DNA of 64,000 nucleotides from Candidatus Poseidoniaceae archaeon (GCA_030747695.1 JASLKG010000003.1:82300-146299); one strand, 5' to 3'; positions 45,101 to 54,343 are shown, numbered from the stretch's first letter. Made by a program: numbers and translations. The notes: a model not told the origin generated them from the sequence alone.

Positions 45101-46742
45101 CGAACGAGAAGCGAATTTGTCAGAGGATTTAGTCACGTTGACATATACAGGTAATGACCCTGAAGGCGATGCAATAGAATTTTTGTGGATGAGCAGTCTG
45201 GATGGAATATTATCAAACACTAGCACGTGGGCAGGTTACCTTTCACGCGGGACTCATTTACTTACATTATCAGTAAATGATGGCCGTATGGAACACCTTA
45301 ACACAACAAGCAGCAATAGCTCATTAATTCAAGTAGGTAATAGTCCTCCAAAGTCAATGATTAGTGGAAAAGATGAACTTCAAGGACACGACTCAAGCTA
45401 TTTGTTTGAATTTAATTCATCAGGATCAGGCGATTGGGATTCTGCATGCTCTACATTCCCTCTTGACATAGAGTGGCATTGTTCTGCTGATGAGCCATAT
45501 TCGGGTTCTGAATGGCTAGTCTATTCTTGGGAAAGTGATGTTGATGGTCGATTAACTGAGGAAGGAGCAGATTGGTTAATCTTTGAGACACATTTGTCAA
45601 GTGGCACACATAATGTCACTCTCACTATTGATGATGGAATTAACCCACCAGCACACGATATTGTAATGATTCAAGTCGCCCCATCAGCTCCAGTACTTGG
45701 ACGTATACTACCAGATATTGAGTATGGATATCATTCTAGCGATACTATTTTTGTAGATGTAAGTGAGAGTATAGATTATGATGGTGATAATTTTACCTTT
45801 GATTTGTATAGTGATGTTACAGAACAATTGCTATTAGATGATGCAAATCCAGAGGCAGTTCATTCAATCAATTTACCAGCAGGTAATCATAATTTGGAAT
45901 TTAATTTGACAGATTCAACAGGTCTTTATCGTGTTGAAATAATCCAGTTAACTGTTGTAGAATCTGATCCGCAAGCAGTGATATTGACTCCATCAAACAA
46001 CCAATTTTATGCCCCAGGTGAATCGATAATATTGGATTCAAATGGAACAATTGATGCTGATGGAGATATTACCAATAGAGAGTGGCGTTTACATGAAGTA
46101 GATACAAACTGGCCAACAATAATTTCAAATTCTGAATATTCGGTAATACATTTGCTACCAGGAACACATCATATTTCCTTATACGTAGAAGATCGTAGAG
46201 GAGGTACAAATGAGCTACATGTGAATATTACAGTTGGGTCAAGTACTCCTAATTTGTCAAACCTCAGTGTCAAATCGAAATCATATATTGTAGGAGAATT
46301 GAATACGATTGAAGTTTCAGTAGAATTAGATGATCCAGATTTGACAACCAATATTGTAAAAGCTTCATTGACTAGAGATTTGCAAAATTGGGAATTCAAT
46401 TTGAGTGATGATAACAACGATGGGATTTGGTCTGGAGAACTTGAATTTAGGCCTGAAAGAGTGGGTAAAGCTCAGTTAAAGGTAACAGCGATAGATGGTG
46501 AGTTTGTAGATAGCCAATCATTGGATGTCGATATTAAAGAACCTGAAGATAACTTTTCGTCATTGATACTGATTGGAGGAGGTATAGGTGGATTTATACT
46601 TCTCTCACTGATTGTTGTAATGGTTCTAGTAAGGCGTAGTAGACGTTTAGCAGATATCGAATTAATTGACAACTGGGGTGTATTCGGTAACGAAACAAAG
46701 GAAATTGTAGATGAACTACTCGAAGAAACAGAATCAGTTTGA
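42180..46742 (+). CDS. Giant surface protein: beta-helix plus PKD repeats, membrane-anchored
   Basis: A 1520-residue protein. The signal peptide covers residues 1-30 (SLAILSILVLASISPLLTAG). Residues about 40-640 are right-handed parallel beta-helix repeats of the pectate-lyase/NosD type, with many xxIxxxxNxxGI rungs. About 780-1420 are several PKD/cadherin-like domains (FNANRSWDLDDDPLSFEWKS; SYDPEGDSLTCGWTW; TIDADGDITNREWRL). A membrane helix at about 1460-1485 and a basic stop (VRRSRR) lead to a cytosolic tail with LADIELIDNWGVFG. Likely a carbohydrate-binding, adhesive or enzymatic surface protein. It ends exactly where the convergent glycosyltransferase ends. Confidence 0.88.
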   Translation: MFMVHSSTTRSLAILSILVLASISPLLTAGAVSGRSQTTWSGEITLNQHYTVAVTDELIISPCTNITMAFAKRIYVEGRLTIEGTSSCPVYLDNQGNGDHHGIQFNSSSNGRGSQLNNLSIIHSTYGITIYDSDPLLANITIYNPDDVGVDLFNSATPTIRNLVIDEAGQDWAFPAYWRYGIGLAVGANSAPNVDGLVVSDAVTRGLHLWGNAGGIFRNLTISNVSGATLAQSTGIWVNDSRPLIEHASVSKSDHGSIIRHIEDSQITRAVIRNMSISDSMYKGLIIDKEDHTNYTNYQSAVIEGLTIVGTGGNNAKTPGLGRATIEINATGAWIEDAILEDNDAVGIQLYFVDSSTTFLNTTINNTGGDDSGADGAGISIKSSYFAANFENLEISNSSTVGVHSSSGGAITGSNWNLHDNADSGLLINSAAAIIDDLTVANNGADGLYIYDSRYVFLSNVSSSGNTGSGFSFDRSNDIESNSGDVSCQNCTSVGDGLGLLVVDSVDLWLSGLNIHDPLSGPAIDIDNGGLNLGVQGGLFHISDSEVWINSSEPAVLIDKAEGQINGLVMNGNHKGIVWDADHNVERSSVMSNVQLSGNGCLTLSNHDQLSGIGNTITNGCTGQLNFQNVQLNWSGLSDQSNHVLNVDTNSHLHLHQPSNIDYNLANISGNGLIDEAWDVIVWVVNNQSNGVPYANVDLTFDQLESPISVSTDESGQSVILDLRGKRYASSGQSPYTTISFDCTYDGVSNTTAIQLDSDEIVWCHLPLENQAPFLFWDTPIDQEIFPSSAQVIFNANRSWDLDDDPLSFEWKSSIDGIFGTSEEVEVNDGTITEIPLSDGVHDITLEVCDDKGNCAQEVRTIELSNQPPIIVVTVVPALSPWSELITPITKPVSYSLNGSYDPEGDSLTCGWTWPGHYVQIGDCINGTGNLSFTDMTEMTFDLTLNISDGINSPSTWTVPVELFNEMPTADFIIEREANLSEDLVTLTYTGNDPEGDAIEFLWMSSLDGILSNTSTWAGYLSRGTHLLTLSVNDGRMEHLNTTSSNSSLIQVGNSPPKSMISGKDELQGHDSSYLFEFNSSGSGDWDSACSTFPLDIEWHCSADEPYSGSEWLVYSWESDVDGRLTEEGADWLIFETHLSSGTHNVTLTIDDGINPPAHDIVMIQVAPSAPVLGRILPDIEYGYHSSDTIFVDVSESIDYDGDNFTFDLYSDVTEQLLLDDANPEAVHSINLPAGNHNLEFNLTDSTGLYRVEIIQLTVVESDPQAVILTPSNNQFYAPGESIILDSNGTIDADGDITNREWRLHEVDTNWPTIISNSEYSVIHLLPGTHHISLYVEDRRGGTNELHVNITVGSSTPNLSNLSVKSKSYIVGELNTIEVSVELDDPDLTTNIVKASLTRDLQNWEFNLSDDNNDGIWSGELEFRPERVGKAQLKVTAIDGEFVDSQSLDVDIKEPEDNFSSLILIGGGIGGFILLSLIVVMVLVRRSRRLADIELIDNWGVFGNETKEIVDELLEETESV

Positions 46743-47519
46743 TTACTTCTTTTGTTCAGGAATATCGTTGTTTAATGAATCAGGGTTATCATCGAGAGGA
46801 CCCCATTCAGTACGTGTACGATTTAATCCAAATCTCTTGGCCCAAATGAATCTGAGGTTTTTCCATCCATCTCCCCATGTATGAATCTCAGCTTCACCAA
46901 CACGTGGCCTGTAGGGAACGGAGATTTCAATTGCCTTCTTTTTTCCAAGAACCCTTCTTGCAAGAATTTTAATTTCTTCAGATAATGGCATTCCATCATT
47001 TGTGGGGCGCATTTTTTCATTTTCAAATATCGATTTACGGAATACCCACATTCCAGATTGTGAATCTTTGATTCCATATCCAAATGCAAGTCTTGCATTA
47101 AATGAAAGCATCCAATTGCCAAATCCATGTAAGCCTGACATAGAACCATCTTCAGCTAGGGTTAGCCTGTCACATGTGATAAAATCTAAATCTTCTTCTA
47201 TCAATTTCTTCACTAAGTCAGGAACAACTTCAGCAGGGTAAGTACAATCAGCATCCATGGTTACAATAATATCGCCAGAAGCAACTGCAAATCCTGTGCG
47301 ATAGGCTCTGCCATATCCCTTTCTAGGTTCAAGGTGTACTCTGATTCCCTTTTCTAAAGCAATTTCTCTAGTACGATCAGTTGAATTTCCATCGACAATC
47401 ATAATTTCCAATTTATCACACCAATTTTTGGGTATAGAATCGACAGTCGGACCTAAAGCCTCCTCCTCATTTCGAGTTGGAAGAATAATGGTTACGGAGA
47501 CAGGAAGTTTGTCCGCCAT
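46743..47519 (-). CDS. GT2 glycosyltransferase (dolichol-phosphate-mannose synthase type)
   Basis: A 258-residue GT-A glycosyltransferase from ATG 47519 (MADKLPVSVTIILPTRNEEE). A longer reading to 47717 adds 66 residues of implausible sequence running into the divergent gene, so it was rejected. Key motifs are LPTRNEEEALGPTVDSI, IMIVDGNSTDRT, RKGYGRAYRTGF and the metal-binding TMDADCTYP. There is no C-terminal membrane domain. It probably loads a polyprenyl phosphate with a hexose for surface glycosylation. Its position between two giant surface-protein genes fits that role. Confidence 0.9.
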   Translation of the reverse strand: MADKLPVSVTIILPTRNEEEALGPTVDSIPKNWCDKLEIMIVDGNSTDRTREIALEKGIRVHLEPRKGYGRAYRTGFAVASGDIIVTMDADCTYPAEVVPDLVKKLIEEDLDFITCDRLTLAEDGSMSGLHGFGNWMLSFNARLAFGYGIKDSQSGMWVFRKSIFENEKMRPTNDGMPLSEEIKILARRVLGKKKAIEISVPYRPRVGEAEIHTWGDGWKNLRFIWAKRFGLNRTRTEWGPLDDNPDSLNNDIPEQKK

Positions 47520-47592
47520 GATACTTCGAATATGGGATAAGATATGAAGCCACGCGTGCGCAGAGTATTTGGTTAAACGCCTGTTCGAGGGC

Positions 47593-48885
47593 ATGATAGT
47601 CGTGCACGTGGCCATAGTATCTGGCGAATATCCTCCTCGGTGGGGGGGTATTGGCTCAGTGGTTTTCCACCTCGCAGGCCATCTTGTAAAACTGGGCCAC
47701 GAAGTGACAATTATCACTAGAAATCACAAAATTAATCCTCCCTCACAAGAAGGCGTAGAGGTCCTTAGTGTGAAATGGGCTCCCTTGCCGATGGCATTTA
47801 CTAGATCTTATGGCAAGAAATCAATCAAAGCTTTGAAGAAATTACATTCTCGTAAACCAATTGATGTAATTCATGCTCATTTACCATTAGTCTCTTGGAA
47901 ACGCAGTGAATATCAAAGATTGCAAAAAGATATTGCACCAATCGTATCCTGTTTACATGGATCGTGGATTGGAGAAAAAGAAGGTGTAAAACGCGCTGCA
48001 AAGGCAAAAGAATCAGCAACATGGAGAAATCCTAATGATTTAGCAATATTAACAACCGCAGGGTGGTATTCAAGATACGAGAGGGCAGGAATTCTCGAAT
48101 CAACAATATGTGTTGCAAATTCTCAATCCACTTTGAAAGAATTCAATAAGTGGTATAATCCCGATTCAAATTTCGATTGTGAAGTCGTATTGTGGGGATG
48201 TGACCATCGAGTATTCAGGCCTCAAAATATAGATGATGAATCTGAACAATTGGAGCATGAAAGGATTAGGACTGAATACGGCTGTGGAGACGAAGAAGCA
48301 TTGAATTATTCTCCGAACACAAAAACTCCAATGTTACTTGCAGTAGGGCGTTTAGTGGCACGTAAAGGGTATATGACATTGTTGCGGGCAATGCCGAAAA
48401 TCCTTGAAGAAAATGCAGGTACTAAACTTGTAATCGTTGGTAGAGGGCACATGCGCAAAAGTCTTGAATCAAACGCAAAAAAGTTAGGCATTTCGCATGC
48501 AATTACAGTAAAAAGTAGTCTTTCATTTGATGAATTAGCTCAATATTTCCGTTCAGCAGATCTAGTAGTTTACCCTTCATATTATGAAGGACAAGGACTG
48601 ATTCCTTTGGAATCTTTAGCGAGCGGCACTCCTGTTGTTACTGTGAACCAGGAGCCGTTGACAGAGATGATTGACAATACTGTTGGTGCATTATTTGAAA
48701 GAGGTGACTCTGTCGATCTTGCTGCAAAAGTGAATGATATGTTATCTTCTACAGATAGATTAGAGAAAGCAAAATTAGGTAGAGAACGTGTTTTATCAAA
48801 TTACACATACGAACATAATGCTTTATCTTTTGAAAAAATATTCAATCGAGCAATCGAAAAACATCAAGATTTCAAAAAGGTCTGA
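47593..48885 (+). CDS. GT4-type glycosyltransferase
   Basis: A 430-residue GT-B enzyme from ATG 47593 (GAGG nearby); TTG 47569 is an alternative. The N-terminal glycine loop is GEYPPRWGGIGSVVFHLA. AVGRLVARKGYMTLLRA starts the second domain, and VYPSYYEGQGLIPLESLASG carries the EX7E donor-binding motif. It probably transfers sugars during synthesis of surface glycans or glycolipids. It is divergent from the GT2 gene across 73 bases and precedes the Asp-box protein gene by 25 bases. Confidence 0.9.
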   Translation: MIVVHVAIVSGEYPPRWGGIGSVVFHLAGHLVKLGHEVTIITRNHKINPPSQEGVEVLSVKWAPLPMAFTRSYGKKSIKALKKLHSRKPIDVIHAHLPLVSWKRSEYQRLQKDIAPIVSCLHGSWIGEKEGVKRAAKAKESATWRNPNDLAILTTAGWYSRYERAGILESTICVANSQSTLKEFNKWYNPDSNFDCEVVLWGCDHRVFRPQNIDDESEQLEHERIRTEYGCGDEEALNYSPNTKTPMLLAVGRLVARKGYMTLLRAMPKILEENAGTKLVIVGRGHMRKSLESNAKKLGISHAITVKSSLSFDELAQYFRSADLVVYPSYYEGQGLIPLESLASGTPVVTVNQEPLTEMIDNTVGALFERGDSVDLAAKVNDMLSSTDRLEKAKLGRERVLSNYTYEHNALSFEKIFNRAIEKHQDFKKV

Positions 48886-48910
48886 ATACTCGTGCTTGTA
48901 GGCTGTATTC

Positions 48911-50605
48911 ATGTCAGCAGACTTGGTCGATGCCGAGTTAATTGACAATGGTGATACAAAAATCTTGAATGGTTTACTTGGTGTTACATTTGCCGTTGCA
49001 ATATTGTTTTTGATATTAGCAGCAAATTTCAGTGATGTATTACTAGAAAATGATGATGAAAACTCAGCGCAATTATCACCTGGTGATCAAGTTGAAATCG
49101 TATTTGGCGAGCCGATTTATATGCCTCGCCATGAAGAATGTATAGATCCAAATAATGGTCAAGATGCAGACTACATAGGCTATGGTGTTGGCTATGAACC
49201 CTCATTGTCTGTTGATTCAAATGGCAACATGCAAATAACCGCTCATAAGGACTTAAGATGGGGTGGAGAAGGTAACCCATTTGCTCCAGTATTGGGAGGA
49301 AATCTAGATTCATGGTACGCTTGTGAAGAAGGGCGTATGACGACTTGGGATTATTGGGCATCATGGTTTTGGGTATCTGTCGATAATGGAACAACTTGGG
49401 GGCATGGAGATAGTTTTGATCCAACTCCAGGGAATTTGGCAAATTCTGCAGTTGGCTCAGTAACAGGGGGTGGCTCAGAATGCTTGGGTGATGAAGGTGA
49501 TATTGCAATTGATGCAAATGATGTAGTCTACTATTTGGATACAACACTTGAAGACAATTGGTGGCACAGATTTACAGAGGGAGGCTCTTCATATGAAATG
49601 GGCCAAGTATGTCAGAGAATGAATACAATGGCAGCAGATGACCGCCCATGGGTCGCAGCACAAGGCGATGGGATTATACATTATCTTGGTAATTCAGGAG
49701 CTAGCCCTCCCGAATGTACAGGTGATTTTGGTAGATATTGGTATTACCACTCTGAAAACGGAGGAAATACATTTTCTCAGTGTTTTGCAATGCCAGGAGG
49801 GTGGTCTACAATTTCTTCCCAAAATGATGGCCCATATGTGTTTGTAGCACAGGAAGATCAAGACACATCATCAGGTAGTGTTCACATCAGAATTAGTGAT
49901 GATTACGGCCGCGGTACAGGGCCGGGCCCTTCTGATGGTAGTTGGGCATTACCAGTAAATATCGGCCCAAGAAATGGAAATTGTCCTGAGGGATATCCAG
50001 TTGTGAATAATAACGAAGCAGGTACAGTTGCTGTTGTTTGGGCGGATTGTCCACAAGGCGATGTTGGAGCGTGGGATATGCTAATGGCAATTTCTTATGA
50101 TAATGGAACTAGTTGGGAAGAGGCTTGGAGCATTGCTCCAAATTGGGGCGACTCAGGGGGTCTCACAATGTATCCGTTTGTTTCAATTAGTGAAAATAAT
50201 ATGGTCTCAGTAGCGTGGTATGGCTTACAATATGGCGAGGACGGTTATACTACTGGAGATGAATGGTATTTGTATGCAGGAGCTGTATTTGAACCGCATA
50301 GTGGCAACCCCTTTGAATGGTCAATAGCAGATCCAACTCCATTGCACATAGTTACAGAATACGAAGAATCAAATCAAGACGTGCACGCATTGCATGATTT
50401 CTTTGAGACAGTACATGCACCCGATGGAAGTTGGGTAGGAATTGCATATCAACAAAATATTGGCCTACATCCTTTTGAAGCTAATGAAGAACAGAGATAT
50501 ATCAAATTTGTACGTGGTGAGGTGATTAGCCACATCCCCGAACCTTCACTTTCACTTCCTGAAGAGACTGTTTTTGGCACAATTTGGATAGCATCTGACA
50601 TTTGA
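48911..50605 (+). CDS. Membrane-anchored Asp-box (sialidase-like) beta-propeller protein
   Basis: A 564-residue protein with a cytosolic start carrying LVDAELIDNGD, a membrane helix at about 21-40, and a large exterior domain. Asp-box (BNR) motifs repeat: SVDNGTTWG, SENGGNTFS, SDDYGRGTG and SYDNGTSWEE, spaced as in sialidase-type propellers. The catalytic Arg triad of true sialidases could not be placed, so it may be a binding protein. Its N-terminal tag matches that of the S15-type hydrolase at 30949-32793. Confidence 0.8.
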   Translation: MSADLVDAELIDNGDTKILNGLLGVTFAVAILFLILAANFSDVLLENDDENSAQLSPGDQVEIVFGEPIYMPRHEECIDPNNGQDADYIGYGVGYEPSLSVDSNGNMQITAHKDLRWGGEGNPFAPVLGGNLDSWYACEEGRMTTWDYWASWFWVSVDNGTTWGHGDSFDPTPGNLANSAVGSVTGGGSECLGDEGDIAIDANDVVYYLDTTLEDNWWHRFTEGGSSYEMGQVCQRMNTMAADDRPWVAAQGDGIIHYLGNSGASPPECTGDFGRYWYYHSENGGNTFSQCFAMPGGWSTISSQNDGPYVFVAQEDQDTSSGSVHIRISDDYGRGTGPGPSDGSWALPVNIGPRNGNCPEGYPVVNNNEAGTVAVVWADCPQGDVGAWDMLMAISYDNGTSWEEAWSIAPNWGDSGGLTMYPFVSISENNMVSVAWYGLQYGEDGYTTGDEWYLYAGAVFEPHSGNPFEWSIADPTPLHIVTEYEESNQDVHALHDFFETVHAPDGSWVGIAYQQNIGLHPFEANEEQRYIKFVRGEVISHIPEPSLSLPEETVFGTIWIASDI

Positions 50606-50643
50606 CATGTCGGCGGCGTCTTGAAAACCACTTCCTCGTGTGC

Positions 50644-53103
50644 ATGCGTATGCACGCGCGCGGCTTGGCGGCAATTTTCCTCGCTGCGAGCTTGCTCAGT
50701 TTTGTCCCAATTGCCAGTGCTGACGACGATCAGACTAACGCAAGTGTTCTCACAAATGGCCTCTCAGTGAATGGTTATGTTTGTTATGATGACGGATGTT
50801 CGCCAAATGATGAAAAAGATTGGTGGAAAATTAGAGCTTACAAGGGAGATATTGTAGAAATTTCATTTTCAGGCTCAATGAATAATGGTGCTTGGTGGTG
50901 CCCCGGCGATGGATGGGAGGCAGATTTTTCAATACATGATGCAGCAGGAACATCCCTTGCTTCACAAGCAATGAGTGATGCAGGTTCTTCTACCGTTTTG
51001 TCGACAACAGTGAATTCAGAAGGGTGGATTTATGTCAAGATAAAGGGCAAAGATAGTTGGTGTAACGACGGTGTTGACTACACTCTTACACCTTCTATCA
51101 ATCAAGATAATCGTGATACTGATGAGGATGGCTTTATCGATAACGAAGATGATTGTGATTTAACTCAAGGTACATCTACAAATGATCGTAAAGGTTGTCC
51201 TGATAGTGATTCTGATGGTTGGTCCGATCCTGATTCGGGGTGGGGGCCAAATAATGGAGCAGATGCATTCGTTTTCGAACCCTCACAGTGGATTGATTCA
51301 GATAATGATGGTTATGGTGATAATCTAAATGGATTTGAAGGAGACCATTGCCCATATCGTAGAGGTTATTCAGATAATGATAGATATGGGTGTTTAGATT
51401 CAGATGGCGATGGTTGGTCAGATGCAGATCCAGGCGGATTAGATGGTGTTGAACCATGGTTTTCACATCCTAATGGCACAGGTGATGCATTCCCATTCGA
51501 AGCAAGTCAATGGAATGATACAGATTCTGATGGTTACGGTGACAATTGGGCCGACGAGTCTTGGAATCAAACTAGAGAAAATTGGTCAATTGGAAGTTGG
51601 TATGAAAATGCTTCACAACCCGACGCCTGTCCATTTGTAACAGGTTATTCTACTGGAGATAGATTTGGTTGCCCAGACACAGATTCAGATAGTTGGTCGG
51701 ATCCAGATTACAATTGGACTTCGTCTGACGGAGCTGATGCATTTCCCCTAAATCCAAGCCAGTGGACAGATAGAGATGGTGATGGCTGGGGGGATAATCT
51801 CACAGATGGAGCAACTCAATCTGATGCTTTCCCAGATAATCCAACTCAATGGTTGGATACTGATGGTGATGGCTGGGGCGACAACCAGACATGGGGGGCA
51901 ACACAAGTAGATGATTTCCCATTAATTCCATCACAGTATCTCGATACAGATGGAGATGGGTATGGGAATAATCTCACAGGGTTCGAAGGAGATGTTTGTC
52001 CTTTGAGCACTGTAGAGGAAGTAGAAAGTGGCTGGATTAGTTGGGCAGATAGATTTGGCTGTTTAGATTCAGATATGGATGGATATTCAAATCCGGATGA
52101 TTATTGGGTGTCACATCCTGATGGCTTTGCAGATGCCTTCCCCGATGACAGAACTCAGTGGCATGATACTGATGATGATGGATATGGAGATAACATCGAA
52201 TATTTCGATGGAGACACTTGGAGGCAGGCCTGGAGAGGGGATGGCTGCATTGCTACGGAAGGGTCCTCTACTATGGATCGTTGGGGCTGTCCAGATAATG
52301 ATAATGATGGATGGTCTGATCCTACTACTCATTGGTTAGCAAGCCCGGGTGGTAATGCTGACGCGTGGCCAGCAGATCCAACTCAGTGGCATGACCGAGA
52401 TGGTGATGGAAGAGGGGATAATCCGAGAGGAACAACATCAGACGTATGTCCTGATACGCCTGGTACTTCGGTTGGCCCAACATCTGGTGGTGACCGTTGG
52501 GGATGCCACGATACCGATGGCGACGGTTGGTCTGATTTAGGCGATGCGTTTCCACATGAGCCTACACAATGGAGTGATATTGATGGTGATGGATTTGGAG
52601 ATAATCCTGATGGCCATGAAGGTGATGCTTGTCCTAGTGAGAGAGGGCAGTCCTTTTTCGATAGGTTAGGATGTAGGGATTCAGATGGCGATGGGTGGTC
52701 AGATCCAACTCAAAATTGGCGGGCCTCTCCATGGGGTGAGGCAGATGCCTTCCCTACAGATCGCCTACAGTGGCAAGATACTGATGAAGACGGATTTGGC
52801 GATGTACCGATGGGGGCAAAACGAGATGATTGTCCAACGATTTCTGGTACCTCGACTCGTGATGTACAAGGATGCCCTGATGCAGATGGCGACGGTTGGT
52901 CTGACGCATATGGCGGCTGGAATGCAGCCCTTTCTACAATGGGTGAAAACCCAGCAGTAAGCTGGATATCATATCTTATTCTTGGCATAGTGATGATGAT
53001 TTCTTCTAGCCTCGCAATGGTATTGCGTTCATCTAGAAGCTCTTCAATTTTAGAGAAAGGACTTCCAGAACTTGAGGACAAGGGAGGTGAAGAAAATGCG
53101 TGA
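50644..53103 (+). CDS. Secreted thrombospondin-type-3 repeat protein with C-terminal anchor
   Basis: An 819-residue protein from ATG 50644 (MRMHARGLAAIFLAASLLS, signal peptide). Residues about 25-155 form a PPC-like beta domain (DEKDWWKIRAYKGDIVEISF ... YTLTP). From about 155 to 760 there are alternating Ca2+-binding repeats, of types GCxDSDxDGWSDP and AFPxxPTQWxDxDGDGxGDN, roughly eight to nine of each. A helix at about 771-792 anchors it, with a short acidic tail. It overlaps the next gene by eight bases. Likely a calcium-stiffened surface stalk or adhesin. Confidence 0.88.
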   Translation: MRMHARGLAAIFLAASLLSFVPIASADDDQTNASVLTNGLSVNGYVCYDDGCSPNDEKDWWKIRAYKGDIVEISFSGSMNNGAWWCPGDGWEADFSIHDAAGTSLASQAMSDAGSSTVLSTTVNSEGWIYVKIKGKDSWCNDGVDYTLTPSINQDNRDTDEDGFIDNEDDCDLTQGTSTNDRKGCPDSDSDGWSDPDSGWGPNNGADAFVFEPSQWIDSDNDGYGDNLNGFEGDHCPYRRGYSDNDRYGCLDSDGDGWSDADPGGLDGVEPWFSHPNGTGDAFPFEASQWNDTDSDGYGDNWADESWNQTRENWSIGSWYENASQPDACPFVTGYSTGDRFGCPDTDSDSWSDPDYNWTSSDGADAFPLNPSQWTDRDGDGWGDNLTDGATQSDAFPDNPTQWLDTDGDGWGDNQTWGATQVDDFPLIPSQYLDTDGDGYGNNLTGFEGDVCPLSTVEEVESGWISWADRFGCLDSDMDGYSNPDDYWVSHPDGFADAFPDDRTQWHDTDDDGYGDNIEYFDGDTWRQAWRGDGCIATEGSSTMDRWGCPDNDNDGWSDPTTHWLASPGGNADAWPADPTQWHDRDGDGRGDNPRGTTSDVCPDTPGTSVGPTSGGDRWGCHDTDGDGWSDLGDAFPHEPTQWSDIDGDGFGDNPDGHEGDACPSERGQSFFDRLGCRDSDGDGWSDPTQNWRASPWGEADAFPTDRLQWQDTDEDGFGDVPMGAKRDDCPTISGTSTRDVQGCPDADGDGWSDAYGGWNAALSTMGENPAVSWISYLILGIVMMISSSLAMVLRSSRSSSILEKGLPELEDKGGEENA
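51115..52920 (+). repeat. TSP3-type Ca2+-binding repeat array (in-frame)
   Basis: Asp-rich repeats encode DxDxDGxGDN loops following ADAFPxxPTQW, alternating with GCxDxDxDGWSD units. I count about nine of the first and eight of the second. The DNA repeats are diverged (gatGGtgatGG-like), so this is an old protein repeat and not a simple-sequence array. Confidence 0.85.
53083..53090 (+). promoter_or_regulatory. Strong Shine-Dalgarno GGAGGTGA
   Basis: GGAGGTGA lies five bases before ATG 53096, inside the end of the preceding gene. It fixes the start of that gene and suggests translational coupling. Confidence 0.65.
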
Positions 53104-54343
53104 ATTCTTTATTGCATTTGTTTTTGTTAGTTTGTGCTTTGCACCAATTACTCAAGCCCAAGAAGAAGTAGATCCATTCGAAGAAGCTGGGCTTTCAATG
53201 GTCGCTTTAAGAAATGATACACTAGACATTGATCAAGATGGACTTATGGATTCAGTACGAGTAGTAATCGTGTTAAATTCTACACAGAATTGGATTGATT
53301 TGACACTATCATTGTTAGGTGAGCATAGTGGTATAACTGTGATTGAAGAAAAAGCTATGTCATTTGAATCACAAGAAAATACTAGCTTGACTTATGATTC
53401 GTGGGCAGTAGGAGAGCATCGATTAGTGTTAGAGATTAGTGATGTCGAAGGACGTTTGTTGAAAACAATTTCAATAGGCTCATTTGATTTAACTCCAGCA
53501 TTAAATGAACCCGATGTTGATTTGGTATTATCTGGTTCTGAAGTAATGATGACAGGTGACGATTGTTCAATTAATCGTGAATTTACTGATGAAACGGGGC
53601 CTCGTTGGGGTAAAGGTGGAACTCGTACAATTACGGGGACTCCGTTCAAGGTACTAGATACAGATTACAGTCTAGATTGTAGTAATTGGCCTGCTGGCGA
53701 ATATACAATTACAGAAACTTACAGTAATGGATTAGGTCAGACTACAAGTGATGTACTAGTAATGGTAATCGCAAATCGTCCACCTCCTAAATTCGAAATT
53801 ACAGTAACAGGTTCAGGATTTGAAGTAGGCACCCCATGTAAGATCACACTCATGCCACAAGTGGGCGAAAATCATGATAATTTTTTGAAGGAATGGACAA
53901 TTACTCCATCGCCTTTACCGGTTGGAAATATAAGCTCAATTGATTGTTCAAATTGGGGCTCAGGCGTCCATAAAATTTTGTTAAAGGTTACGAATTTTGA
54001 AGAGATATCAACAACTCAAGGTGCAATGTTGGTAAGACTTCCATCAGTAGAAGATGAATTTGATGATGATGCCCCTGTGACTTCTGAAGGCGAAGAAACT
54101 GAAACTTCAGATGTTGGAATTTATGGGATTATATTTTTGGCTCTTTTACTAGGGGTCTCGATTTTTGTCGTGATGATGCAAAATGGCCCTACAGATGAGA
54201 TAATGTCGTCAATGATGGAGGGGGAACCCGACTCTGAAAATTTACCAACACATATTGATGAAAGTGGAATCTTATGGCGCAGGCATGATGATGGGGAACT
54301 AGATTGGTGGGATGACTCAACCAATTCATGGAGGCAATGGTAA
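53096..54343 (+). CDS. Secreted Ig-like protein with membrane anchor and Trp-rich tail
   Basis: A 415-residue protein from ATG 53096, decided by the GGAGGTGA just before it. The signal peptide is MREFFIAFVFVSLCFAPIT. The exterior has three beta-sandwich domains with paired Cys (GDDCSINREF, SLDCSNWPAGEYTI, GTPCKITL, SIDCSNWGSGVHKI). A helix at about 340-361 (YGIIFLALLLGVSIFVVMM) is followed by a cytosolic tail ending LDWWDDSTNSWRQW, similar in style to the end of the gene at 29922. The stop TAA overlaps the ATG of the next gene. Confidence 0.8.
   Translation: MREFFIAFVFVSLCFAPITQAQEEVDPFEEAGLSMVALRNDTLDIDQDGLMDSVRVVIVLNSTQNWIDLTLSLLGEHSGITVIEEKAMSFESQENTSLTYDSWAVGEHRLVLEISDVEGRLLKTISIGSFDLTPALNEPDVDLVLSGSEVMMTGDDCSINREFTDETGPRWGKGGTRTITGTPFKVLDTDYSLDCSNWPAGEYTITETYSNGLGQTTSDVLVMVIANRPPPKFEITVTGSGFEVGTPCKITLMPQVGENHDNFLKEWTITPSPLPVGNISSIDCSNWGSGVHKILLKVTNFEEISTTQGAMLVRLPSVEDEFDDDAPVTSEGEETETSDVGIYGIIFLALLLGVSIFVVMMQNGPTDEIMSSMMEGEPDSENLPTHIDESGILWRRHDDGELDWWDDSTNSWRQW

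Noticed and set aside
47520-47717. 66-residue N-terminal extension of the GT2 glycosyltransferase
   Set aside because: The extension reads as non-family sequence and runs across the start of the divergent GT4 gene. The family start motif follows directly after ATG 47519.
48911-50605. True sialidase
   Set aside because: Asp-boxes are present but the catalytic Arg triad and Tyr/Glu pair could not be identified, so only a sialidase-like fold is claimed.
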